Shown: positions 45,318-53,538 of the stretch, piece after piece | How positions within the stretch are numbered: the stretch's first letter is position 1 | Layout of the letters: each line of letters starts with the position of its first letter | DNA from: Sphingobacteriaceae bacterium | GTDB taxonomy: Bacteria > Bacteroidota > Bacteroidia > Sphingobacteriales > Sphingobacteriaceae | Assembly: GCA_947460875.1 (NCBI GenBank) | Contig: CANHGR010000009.1 | Coordinates: 1-64,000, forward strand | DNA length: 64,000 bases | Reading direction: 5' to 3' | Made by a program: the position numbers and the translations under genes | Notes under the pieces: model-generated | The model's database searches: none | What the model saw: only the letters and a program-made list of their open reading frames with translations | What the model was told of the DNA's origin: nothing

Positions 45318-45947
45318 ATGTACGAGATTTGGGAAACTCTCCGCCAATTTGTAGACCCGGAGCAATTACTTAGGGAAGGAGGATTTTACGTTCTTCTTTT
45401 TGTTATTTTTGCTGAAACGGGTTTGTTTTTTGGTTTTTTCCTTCCTGGAGATTATTTACTTTTTCTTGCAGGAATGTTTGTTGCTACCGGACGACTTGAC
45501 ACGAGTATTTATCTGTTGTGCCTTGGCCTGGTGATAGCAGCCATACTCGGCAACTTTACGGGTTATTGGTTTGGCAGGAAAACCGGACCGGTTTTATATC
45601 AACGGGAGGATACTTGGGTATTTAAAAAGCGATATCTTGTCGCCGCAGAAGTGTATTATAAAAAGCAAGGTGCATTTGCGTTGATCATGGGAAGATTTAT
45701 TCCAATTGTACGCACCTTTGCGCCAATTATAGCTGGCATAGTATTGCTAGATTTTAGAAAGTTCGCATTCTATAATATAGCCGGTGCCATTCTTTGGATT
45801 TGCTCATTAACATTGCTTGGGTTTTTCCTAGGAAGAAGTTTTGAAAAAGAAATAAATGATTACCTATTATACATAATAGTAGGTTTCGTTGTTGTAACAT
45901 CGTTCCCGTTAATATGGGCGTACTTAAAAAAAATTAAGATAAAATAA
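45318..45947 (+). CDS. DedA-family membrane protein
   Basis: The protein has 209 residues and five or six hydrophobic segments. The DedA/SNARE-associated core appears as ETGLFFGFFLPGDYLLFLAG (start), GNFTGYWFGRKTGP and FALIMGRFIPIVRTFAPIIAG, with the R in GRFIPIVRT. Members act in membrane homeostasis; some flip undecaprenyl phosphate or phospholipids, but the substrate here is unknown. ATG 45318 was chosen because the longer reading lies over the end of nuoN. Confidence 0.88.
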   Translation: MYEIWETLRQFVDPEQLLREGGFYVLLFVIFAETGLFFGFFLPGDYLLFLAGMFVATGRLDTSIYLLCLGLVIAAILGNFTGYWFGRKTGPVLYQREDTWVFKKRYLVAAEVYYKKQGAFALIMGRFIPIVRTFAPIIAGIVLLDFRKFAFYNIAGAILWICSLTLLGFFLGRSFEKEINDYLLYIIVGFVVVTSFPLIWAYLKKIKIK

Positions 45948-45953
45948 ATTGAG

Positions 45954-45971
45954 CCGGATATCAAAGTCCGG
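45954..45971 (+). promoter_or_regulatory. Small hairpin before ppa
   Basis: CCGGA and TCCGG form a 5-bp stem around an 8-base loop, followed by AATAAAAAT and the ppa start. Too weak for a firm terminator; possibly a translation-linked element. Confidence 0.3.
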
Positions 45972-45980
45972 AATAAAAAT

Positions 45981-46517
45981 ATGAGTAAAGAGTCCCCGTG
46001 GCACAACATTTCTCCAGGCGAGAACATACCGGTGAACGTCAACGCAATTATTGAAATTCCTAAAGGGTCAAAAGCTAAATATGAGATTGATAAAGAATCT
46101 GGACTATTAAAGCTCGATCGGGTCTTATTTTCTTCTGTGATGTATCCTGCAAATTATGGTTTTATTCCGCAAACCTACTGTGATGATCATGATCCATTGG
46201 ATATTTTGGTTCTTTGTTCTGTTGATGTTTATCCTCTGTCGATTGTAGAAGCAAAAGTAGTCGGTGTAATGCACATGGTTGACAGCGGAGAACAGGATGA
46301 TAAGATCATTGCGGTAGCATCAAAAGATATGTCTGTCAACTATATCGATGATTTGGATCAGTTGCCTCCTCATACTATGACTGAAATTGTACGCTTCTTT
46401 CAAGATTACAAGGCCTTAGAGCATAAGAATGTAACAGTTGAAAATCTAATGGGCAAGGAAGCAGCACATAAGATTATCCAAGAAAGTTTAAAGCTTTATC
46501 AAACTACATTCCTTTAA
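45981..46517 (+). CDS. ppa: Inorganic pyrophosphatase
   Basis: The soluble type I enzyme has 178 residues. The metal-binding motif [11 protein letters not shown] (with the DxDPxD pattern) and the [17 protein letters not shown] and [15 protein letters not shown] segments are complete. It hydrolyses pyrophosphate and drives biosynthetic reactions. It starts 33 bases after DedA with a small hairpin between. Confidence 0.95.
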   Translation: MSKESPWHNISPGENIPVNVNAIIEIPKGSKAKYEIDKESGLLKLDRVLFSSVMYPANYGFIPQTYCDDHDPLDILVLCSVDVYPLSIVEAKVVGVMHMVDSGEQDDKIIAVASKDMSVNYIDDLDQLPPHTMTEIVRFFQDYKALEHKNVTVENLMGKEAAHKIIQESLKLYQTTFL

Positions 46518-46528
46518 TAGGCAGCAGG

Positions 46529-47848
46529 ATGAGTTTACAATTATTTTTTACAATTTTTCTGGTATTTCTAAACGGGTTTTTCGTTGCAGCAGAATTTGCA
46601 ATTGTTAAAGTTCGAGCATCTCAAATAGAAATCAAAGCAAAATCCGGAAGTCGCTCAACTAAAATTGCCAAATACATTACACAACATCTAGACGGCTATC
46701 TCGCTGCGACGCAACTCGGGATTACTTTGGCTTCTCTTGGCTTGGGTTGGGTTGGCGAGGAGGTGATGACCGAGCTTGTAAACCATTTATTCGTATTCTT
46801 AAATATCGATATCTCCACTAGCCTTGCCAGTACGATGGGTTTAATTATCGCGTTCATGATAATCACGGTTTTACACATTGTTTTTGGTGAACTCGCTCCA
46901 AAATCTCTCGCTATACAGCGTCCCGTTGTAACTACAATGGGTGTAGCCATACCGTTGCACTTTTTCTATTTGGTTTTCAGACCCCTAATTTGGGTATTAA
47001 ATGGTTTTGCGAATTTGATCCTGAGGGCGATTGGCATTAATCCAATTTCCGGACATGAAGCACATCATAGCTCAGAAGAGTTACAATATTTGCTCGATCA
47101 GGGTAAAGAAACGGGCGTTATCGATAGGAATGAGCATGAGCTAATTAAAAATGTATTTGATTTTAATGAGCGCGTTGTTAAAAATATCATGGTTCCAAGG
47201 ACCAAAATATCGGGAATCGAATTGACGACACCACATAGCGAACTGCTTGATATTATCATAAAGGAGGGATATTCAAGGATCCCGGTATACGATGAAACCA
47301 TTGATAAAATTGTGGGTATCGTTCAAGCTAAAGATATTTTACCGCTGCTCGTATCGAATAAGAAGCTTATATTGAAAGACATCATACGAAATCCATATTT
47401 TATTCCTGAAACAAAAAAGATCAACGATCTGCTAAGCGAGCTTCAGCAAAAAAGGATACAAATTGCAATCGTTCTCGATGAATTCGGGGGCACCGCAGGC
47501 ATGGTCACTCTAGAGGATATTGTCGAAGAATTAGTGGGCGAAATTCAGGATGAATATGATGAGGAGAAGCCGATTGTTGAGAAAATTTCTGAGTTTGAGT
47601 TTGTGGTAAATGCTGTGGCTAGTATTTACGATGTCAACGAATACCTCCCACATGACCTACCCGAAGATGGGGATTACGATACCATTTCCGGTTTGGTAAG
47701 CCATCTATTTGGGAAAATTCCTGAAGTGGGCGAGTTGAAAGATTTTTACGGATATACTTTCACAGTGTTAAAGAAAGCTGAACAGAATATCGAATTAGTA
47801 AAAATGGAATTGGTCATCAATAAAGAAGATGCCGTAGATTTGCGATAA
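46529..47848 (+). CDS. CNNM/CorC-type transporter with CBS domains
   Basis: The protein has 439 residues. Domains in order are a DUF21 membrane domain with about four helices (residues 1-190), a CBS pair (about 205-330, with VPRTKISGIEL and GYSRIPVYDETIDKIVGIVQAKD) and a CorC/HlyC C-terminal domain (about 345-430). Such proteins are linked to magnesium or cobalt export. The old label is hemolysin-like, but no toxin role is implied. It follows ppa, a magnesium enzyme, after 11 bases. Confidence 0.9.
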   Translation: MSLQLFFTIFLVFLNGFFVAAEFAIVKVRASQIEIKAKSGSRSTKIAKYITQHLDGYLAATQLGITLASLGLGWVGEEVMTELVNHLFVFLNIDISTSLASTMGLIIAFMIITVLHIVFGELAPKSLAIQRPVVTTMGVAIPLHFFYLVFRPLIWVLNGFANLILRAIGINPISGHEAHHSSEELQYLLDQGKETGVIDRNEHELIKNVFDFNERVVKNIMVPRTKISGIELTTPHSELLDIIIKEGYSRIPVYDETIDKIVGIVQAKDILPLLVSNKKLILKDIIRNPYFIPETKKINDLLSELQQKRIQIAIVLDEFGGTAGMVTLEDIVEELVGEIQDEYDEEKPIVEKISEFEFVVNAVASIYDVNEYLPHDLPEDGDYDTISGLVSHLFGKIPEVGELKDFYGYTFTVLKKAEQNIELVKMELVINKEDAVDLR

Positions 47849-47849
47849 A

Positions 47850-48554
47850 ATGCACCTCTTTTATACACCTGATCTTGACGTCCAGCAAGAATATATTCTC
47901 AACGAGGAAGAAAGCAGGCATTGTACCAAAGTTCTAAGGTTAGAAAAGGGCGATACTGTTCAACTTATAAATGGACATGGCGGTTTTTTTGTCGCTCGTA
48001 TCGTTCAGACTCACCCCAAGGCTACCGAGCTCGAAATCATTTCCCATCAGGAAGAATTTGGGAAGAGAAATCATTACCTGCATATTGCGGTAGCTCCAAC
48101 AAAAAATATAGAACGTTTTGAATGGTTTCTTGAAAAGGCCACCGAAATTGGCGTTGATGAAATCACTCCTATTGTATGCGATAGATCTGAACGAAAGGAT
48201 TTAAAGATTGATCGCCTTTCTAAATTGATTATTTCTGCAGCTAAACAATCTTTAAAGGCCTATATTCCGAAGCTAAATGACTCTGTAAAATTAAAGAGCT
48301 TTTTATCAGAAAACCGTTCCGGACTAAAATTCATGGCTCACTGTATGGATACTGAGAAATCTGCGTTAAAAGATATATTGAAGCTTCATTGTGAGTATCT
48401 TGTACTGATAGGACCTGAGGGCGATTTCTCCCCGGAGGAACTAAAAATGGCATTAATGAAGGGATATTTTCCTGTATCTTTAGGTGATAGCAGACTTCGA
48501 ACTGAAACTGCTGCATTGGAGGCTTGTTTTGAAATTAATTTTTTAAACCGATGA
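47850..48554 (+). CDS. rsmE: 16S rRNA m3U1498 methyltransferase
   Basis: The product has 234 residues. It belongs to the SPOUT superfamily. The PUA-like start is HLFYTPDL and the trefoil-knot SAM-binding region is LIGPEGDFSPEEL and SLGDSRLRTETAALEA near the C-terminus. It methylates U1498 of 16S rRNA. The stop overlaps the start of the DUF4159 gene by four bases (ATGA). Confidence 0.94.
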   Translation: MHLFYTPDLDVQQEYILNEEESRHCTKVLRLEKGDTVQLINGHGGFFVARIVQTHPKATELEIISHQEEFGKRNHYLHIAVAPTKNIERFEWFLEKATEIGVDEITPIVCDRSERKDLKIDRLSKLIISAAKQSLKAYIPKLNDSVKLKSFLSENRSGLKFMAHCMDTEKSALKDILKLHCEYLVLIGPEGDFSPEELKMALMKGYFPVSLGDSRLRTETAALEACFEINFLNR

Positions 48555-49207
48555 GGCTACTTGGAGTTTTGTTTTCTAGCATTGGAATTCTTATTTGTGG
48601 ATTTTCTGCTCCGTCATACAAAATGGCGCAGTTAAAATACAATGGAGGTGGAGATTGGTACGCCAATCGTACGGCATTGCCCAATCTGATCACTTTTTGC
48701 AATAAGAATTTAGGAACTAATTTTGACCCTACGCCGGTTAATGTAGAAGTTGGTAGCGCTGAGTTATTCAATTTTCCATTTGTTTATATGACTGGGCATG
48801 GAAATGTTCTTTTTTCCGATCAGGAGGTCCAAAATCTAAGAAAATATCTAATTGGCGGTGGTTTTCTACATATTGATGATAACTATGGACTTGATAAATT
48901 CATTCGGCCACAGATGAAAAGGGTTTTCCCGGAGCTTGAGTTTATAGAATTACCGTTTGATCATGTGATATACAATCAGAAATTTAAATTCGCCGGAGGT
49001 CTCCCTAAAATTCACGAGCATGATGCGAAACGTCAGCAAGGCTTTGCGCTTATTTTTAAAGGAAGAGTGGTCTCATATTATTCTTTCGAAACAGATTTAG
49101 GCAATGGATGGGAAGATTTCGGAACGTATAGCGGTGACACTGAAACTGCACGTCTGAAATCATTGCAGATGGGAGCCAATTTGGTACAATATGCGTTAAC
49201 CCAATAG
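48551..49207 (+). CDS. DUF4159 protein, exported
   Basis: The protein has 218 residues. An N-terminal hydrophobic segment (residues 1-20) probably exports it. The rest is a DUF4159 domain (FVYMTGHGNVLFSDQEVQNLRKYLIGGGFLHIDD and PQMKRVFPELEF), which folds like a glutamine-amidotransferase-like domain. The function of the family is unknown. It is translationally coupled to rsmE. Confidence 0.85.
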   Translation: MRLLGVLFSSIGILICGFSAPSYKMAQLKYNGGGDWYANRTALPNLITFCNKNLGTNFDPTPVNVEVGSAELFNFPFVYMTGHGNVLFSDQEVQNLRKYLIGGGFLHIDDNYGLDKFIRPQMKRVFPELEFIELPFDHVIYNQKFKFAGGLPKIHEHDAKRQQGFALIFKGRVVSYYSFETDLGNGWEDFGTYSGDTETARLKSLQMGANLVQYALTQ

Positions 49208-49209
49208 AT

Positions 49210-49710
49210 GTGTATCATATTCAGATCAATAGTGAATGCACTTACGAAATTCAATCAGAAGGAAAAGATTTAATCGTTAACGGGAAAATTGAATCGGTCG
49301 ACATCCATTCAGTGAATTCAACGATCAGTCATTATTTAAGGGATAGCAGATCCTATCGTACTGAATTGGTATCCTTTGATCCTGTATTACGATCGGGTGC
49401 AGTTAAAATCAACTCGAACATCTATCAGTTTACTGTGACGGATCAATATGATGAATTACTTCGCAAGTTGGGCCTTGATAAACGTCAAACGGCCAAAGTT
49501 GCTGAGCTAAATGCGCCAATGCCGGGATTAGTGATTCAAATGATTGCAGAAGAAGGGCAGGAGGTTAAGAAGGGACAAAATCTACTAATCCTCGAAGCAA
49601 TGAAAATGGAAAATATCATTAAGTCGCCGGCGGATCTGACCATTGGATCTATAAAAGTCAAACCGGGAGATAAGGTTGAAAAAAACCAACTCCTTTTAAC
49701 TTTCCAGTAG
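49210..49710 (+). CDS. Biotin carboxyl carrier-like protein
   Basis: The product has 166 residues. The C-terminal biotinyl domain carries the modified lysine in LEAMKMENIIKSP (near residue 132) within a typical lipoyl-type barrel starting LNAPMPGLVIQM. The N-terminal part (first 80) is an unusual leader of beta strands, as in the biotin carrier of acyl-CoA carboxylases. It uses a GTG start, because the nearby ATG at 49208 is out of frame. The partner carboxylase subunits are not in the window, so the acyl substrate is unknown. Confidence 0.88.
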   Translation: MYHIQINSECTYEIQSEGKDLIVNGKIESVDIHSVNSTISHYLRDSRSYRTELVSFDPVLRSGAVKINSNIYQFTVTDQYDELLRKLGLDKRQTAKVAELNAPMPGLVIQMIAEEGQEVKKGQNLLILEAMKMENIIKSPADLTIGSIKVKPGDKVEKNQLLLTFQ

Positions 49711-49722
49711 CTACGGTAATCT

Positions 49723-51315
49723 TTATCTAGGAGCCCTGAATTGAGGCTTATTTCTTGAGCTAATTTCCGGGTCACCTACCAATGTCATTGCACAACGAAA
49801 GCCTAACTCTGCACTTGCTTCATCCTGTTGCATAAAACGACGTGTTGCAGGGTTTAACCAATAGGCCCGATCATTCCATGATCCACCTTTATAAACTCGT
49901 GATCGATTATTAACTAATGAAGTTGTTCCGTATAAGTTTGTATTCACGGTGTCTGCGTGTCCTCTAAAGTCGGGGTTATAGATTTTAGAGGAGGCATAAC
50001 TACCAGCTACATGTTTAGAAGTGGAATCAGTTCTTGAATTAAGTTCTTCCCAGGTTTGTTTCCTTCTTGAAGGTGCAGGAATAGTAATCGGTTTGCCGTA
50101 TTTATCTTTAGCATAAACTCCTTTAGATGGATCGGCCAATTGTTTATCCACGTATTGGTTTCCACGGAATGGATTAAAATCTTGGAAATCTTCAAACGAT
50201 AATTTACGGTAGACATCTGCAGTCCATTCGTTTACGTTACCCGACATATTATAGAGACCGAAATCATTTGGGATATACGCACGTACAGGCGCTGTAATAT
50301 CTGCTTTATCATTCAGATATCCACCAGTACCCATGTTATCGCCTTCACTTCGTTTAAAGTTTGCTAGAATTAATCCTTGTGTTTTCTTTTTTGGTGATCT
50401 AACGCCAAGTCCATTCCAAGGATATACTTTTCCGTCTTCAATATTTTCATACTGTGTATTTCCTGCAAGCGAAAGCGCTGCATATTCCCATTCGGCCTCT
50501 GTAGGTAAGCGATACGGCTGCTTTAGCTCACCGTCCTCTACTCTGACTGGCCTAACAGATTTAGTACCTGTGCTAGTTTCTGTCGGAGTGGCAACTGATT
50601 TAGGGTCAATATCTTTTATCATTTTTTTGCCGTCGATTCCTTCGCCGCGATATTGTCCGTTCAAATAAATATCAGTACTAAAAGGTTCTGTTGACGCGGG
50701 AGCCATCGTGGTTGCATTTGCACCGCCTGGCGTGCTACCTTGGACTAAGGTTCTCAGCGATGTTAGACGCCCATTTTCGCGTAGAATTTGTTCATTTACC
50801 CTATCTGTTCGCCAATCGCAATAAGCAGCAGCTTGCTCCCAGCTAATTCCGACTACCGGATAGTCTTGAAACGCCGGATGCCGGAAATAATTATTTACGT
50901 AAGGTTCGTTGTAAGAAAGGGGCTGACGCCATACTAAGGTGTCAGGAATGCTATTATAATAATATTCGCGGTCTTCCGGAAAATATGTTTTAATCCAATA
51001 AAGGTATTCTCTCCAGTCAATGTTGGCTACTTCTGTTTCATCCATATAGAATGAGGCAACTGTCACCCTTCTTTTTGCATTATCAAATTCGTAGTTCAAA
51101 TCTTGATTCAGACTGCCTCCCATTACAAATGTTCCACCTTCGATGCTAATCAATCCGGGGCCAGGACCAGATTTAATTTTTTTATGAACCTGAAAACCAT
51201 AGTATTTATCGTTTAGTTTCCAGCCGGTTTTAGCGCTACTACTGCTTTTGCTACACGATGTAATTAGAACACTTGCTATTATTAACGCGCTAAAAACTAT
51301 AGATAATCTTTTCAT
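49723..51315 (-). CDS. gldJ: Gliding motility lipoprotein GldJ-like
   Basis: The protein has 530 residues. The signal peptide ends at a lipobox with Cys21 (VLITSC). The rest is a formylglycine-generating-enzyme-like (SUMF1) fold: GGTFVMGG near residue 61, FYMDETEVANIDWREYLYW, VVGISWEQAAAYCDWR, RLPTEAEWEYAA, NMSGNVNEWTADVY and GGSWNDRAYWL. In Bacteroidota this pattern is found in GldJ and GldK. The length and the DETEVxNxxWREYLYW segment favour GldJ. GldJ is needed for gliding and type IX secretion. It is divergent from porV, which supports the call. Confidence 0.8.
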   Translation of the reverse strand: MKRLSIVFSALIIASVLITSCSKSSSSAKTGWKLNDKYYGFQVHKKIKSGPGPGLISIEGGTFVMGGSLNQDLNYEFDNAKRRVTVASFYMDETEVANIDWREYLYWIKTYFPEDREYYYNSIPDTLVWRQPLSYNEPYVNNYFRHPAFQDYPVVGISWEQAAAYCDWRTDRVNEQILRENGRLTSLRTLVQGSTPGGANATTMAPASTEPFSTDIYLNGQYRGEGIDGKKMIKDIDPKSVATPTETSTGTKSVRPVRVEDGELKQPYRLPTEAEWEYAALSLAGNTQYENIEDGKVYPWNGLGVRSPKKKTQGLILANFKRSEGDNMGTGGYLNDKADITAPVRAYIPNDFGLYNMSGNVNEWTADVYRKLSFEDFQDFNPFRGNQYVDKQLADPSKGVYAKDKYGKPITIPAPSRRKQTWEELNSRTDSTSKHVAGSYASSKIYNPDFRGHADTVNTNLYGTTSLVNNRSRVYKGGSWNDRAYWLNPATRRFMQQDEASAELGFRCAMTLVGDPEISSRNKPQFRAPR

Positions 51316-51577
51316 TTGGAATCTGCAGGTGTATTTTAAACTAAGTTATTAAAATTACTAGATGTTAACAAGCAATTGTGGTTTGTACTTATTGTTCTTA
51401 AAACACCCTATGCTTCTATGAGTGCCACACAAAAATACGTTTTTAAATAAAATTAAACGCATTGCAGTCCGCTTTATTATGCGTTTGGGGTTCAAAACTA
51501 AAGTGCAGAATAGTATTGTGTAGATTTCTGTGTTTTAATAGTGAATTAATAGTCTATTTTGATAAATTTGATTTTAG
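51316..51577. promoter_or_regulatory. Divergent gldJ/porV control region
   Basis: 262 bases without a gene. -7-like boxes are TATTTTTG on the minus strand (51430-51437) for gldJ and TAAATTTG (51563-51570) for porV, but neither has a TTG at the usual spacing. Confidence 0.4.
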
Positions 51578-52786
51578 ATGCATCAATTAAAATACTGCTT
51601 CATTTTTGCTATTGCATTTTTGTATCTCTCCCCTTCTGATCTTTTTGCTCAAATTGGTGGAAGTAATGACCCAACGACAGACGGCAGAAAAGGAGCAAGG
51701 CTGATTGCAACGGGAGTGCCATTTTTGCTGATTACGCCCGATTCGAGATCAGGGGCTATGGGTGATGCCGGAGCTGCAATCTTTCCGGATGCAAATGCCG
51801 TTCATTGGAACCCTGCAAAGCTTGCATTTGTTGCAAATAAGACCGGCGCGTCTCTTTCATACAGTCCCTGGCTACAACGATTAGTGCCGGATATAAATCT
51901 GGCATATCTGTCTGCTTTTCGCCGTTTGGACGACCGAAATACGATTGGAGCTTCGCTGAGGTACTTCTCCTTAGGACAGATCCAGCTAATAGACGAAAAT
52001 CTAAATGACCAGGGAACTTATAACCCCAATGAATTTGCGATAGATGGGTCATTTTCGCGAAAGTTTGGAGACAATTTTTCGATGGGCACTGCAGTACGCT
52101 TTATTTATTCAAATCTAAATAGCGGTCAATTTTCTTCCGGGCAAGATCCGAGAGCGGGTACCGCCGTATCTGCCGACGTGTCTGCCTATTATACAAATGA
52201 CATGGAATTATTGAATGACGATGCACGTCTTGCCTTGGGTGTTAATATTTCAAATATTGGCAGCAAGATTGGATACGTTGAAGGGGGCTCCAGATCATTT
52301 CTTCCTACTAATTTGAAAGTGGGTTCTGCAACAACCTTTTACTGGTCAAATTCAAGTGAGTTTACATTTGCCCTTGATCTAAATAAGCTACTTGTGCCTT
52401 CTCCGCCAGAAATTGCGGTCGATCCAACTACAGGTGATACCTTTATTATTAAAGGAAGGAACCCGAGCACTTTGTCCGTTCCTGCTGCTATATTCGGATC
52501 TTTTTCGGATGCCCCGGGTGGTTTGAAGGAAGAATTACAAGAGATTAGCTATTCGGCTGGAGTCGAATATTCTTACAATCGGCAGTTTGCATTACGTGCC
52601 GGATATTTTTATGAAAACCCTAATAAAGGCAATAGGCAATACTTTACTGTGGGTGCTGGTTTGAGATATAATGTTTTAGATATTGACTTTGCATATTTAC
52701 TAGCTAATCAAGAGAAAAGTCCGTTAGCAAATACCCTTCGGTTTTCACTAGTTTTTAACTTTGAGGCTAAACAAAATAATCCGTGA
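51578..52786 (+). CDS. porV: Type IX secretion outer membrane protein PorV
   Basis: The product has 402 residues. The signal peptide ends in LFAQIGG. The mature part is a beta-barrel of the FadL-like PorV/LptO family: FLLITPDSRSGAMGDAGAA, NAVHWNPAKLAF and barrel strands to the C-terminus ending SLVFNFEAK. PorV shuttles T9SS cargo to the PorU sortase. A neighbouring gldJ is seen in related genomes. The usual partner porU is not between them. It overlaps ispF by four bases. Confidence 0.88.
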   Translation: MHQLKYCFIFAIAFLYLSPSDLFAQIGGSNDPTTDGRKGARLIATGVPFLLITPDSRSGAMGDAGAAIFPDANAVHWNPAKLAFVANKTGASLSYSPWLQRLVPDINLAYLSAFRRLDDRNTIGASLRYFSLGQIQLIDENLNDQGTYNPNEFAIDGSFSRKFGDNFSMGTAVRFIYSNLNSGQFSSGQDPRAGTAVSADVSAYYTNDMELLNDDARLALGVNISNIGSKIGYVEGGSRSFLPTNLKVGSATTFYWSNSSEFTFALDLNKLLVPSPPEIAVDPTTGDTFIIKGRNPSTLSVPAAIFGSFSDAPGGLKEELQEISYSAGVEYSYNRQFALRAGYFYENPNKGNRQYFTVGAGLRYNVLDIDFAYLLANQEKSPLANTLRFSLVFNFEAKQNNP

Positions 52787-53262
52787 AAATTAAGATAGGT
52801 TTTGGATTTGATGTTCATCAGATCCGTGAAAGCACGCCGTTCATACTGGGCGGAGTGAATGTAGAACATCATTCAGGAGCATTTGGACACTCGGACGCCG
52901 ATGTTTTAGTGCATGCTATATGCGATGCATTATTGGGTGCTGCGAATCTTCGCGACATTGGATATCATTTTTCCAACACCGACGAGCGTTGGAAGGGTAT
53001 TAGCAGCTTGATTATACTGAAAGAGTGCGCGAGGCTTATCGAGGATAAAGGATTTAAAGTAGGGAATATTGATGCGATGATTTGTTTAGAGGAACCGAAG
53101 ATTAATTCTTATGTACCATCAATGAAAAAAAACATCGCAAACGCAGTGAATGTAAGCGATGAAGATATTTCGATTAAAGCAACCACGAATGAAACGATGG
53201 GCTTTATTGGCCGAAAAGAAGGCATAGTTGCTTACGCGGTTTGTTTGATCGAAAAGTTCTAG
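52783..53262 (+). CDS. ispF: 2-C-methyl-D-erythritol 2,4-cyclodiphosphate synthase
   Basis: The product has 159 residues and performs a late step of the non-mevalonate isoprenoid pathway. Motifs are GFGFDVHQI (zinc-binding Asp and His), GHSDADVLVHAICDALLGAA, and KATTNETMGFIGRKEGI. It starts with GTG inside the porV stop and shares its stop-end bases with a small minus-strand gene. Confidence 0.95.
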   Translation: MKIKIGFGFDVHQIRESTPFILGGVNVEHHSGAFGHSDADVLVHAICDALLGAANLRDIGYHFSNTDERWKGISSLIILKECARLIEDKGFKVGNIDAMICLEEPKINSYVPSMKKNIANAVNVSDEDISIKATTNETMGFIGRKEGIVAYAVCLIEKF

Positions 53263-53420
53263 TGATTCTGATCAGGTAGTTTGATCGAGGAAAAATCTAC
53301 TCCGCATTTGCAGTTAGTGCTACAAGAGTTATTCGGACTCAAGGTTTTGTAAACAAGCTTGCCAACATAAATTACTGCTAATACAAAAAGAAATATCACA
53401 ACAATTTCCTGCATTTCCAT
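53259..53420 (-). CDS. Small Cys-rich membrane protein
   Basis: A 53-residue frame starts at ATG (53420) and stops at TAG (53259-53261). It opens MEMQEIVVIFLFVLAVIYVG, giving one transmembrane helix, then has a SCSTNCKCG cluster of three cysteines after a polar linker and a polar tail. The pattern of one helix plus a terminal Cys cluster matches the FeoB-associated Cys-rich membrane protein family, but no feo genes are in the window. It overlaps the ispF stop by four bases. A TACCTTTG box lies just upstream of the start on this strand (53425-53432), which supports expression. Confidence 0.6.
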   Translation of the reverse strand: MEMQEIVVIFLFVLAVIYVGKLVYKTLSPNNSCSTNCKCGVDFSSIKLPDQNH

Positions 53421-53538
53421 GTTGCAAAGGTAGTAATAATGGTATCGCCTAGTGTCAGCTATTTCTCAAGTTTGTATCAGACATGGATTTCTCCATTTAA
53501 AACTCTACCTTTGCAAAAAAAATTGACAAAGCATTTTC

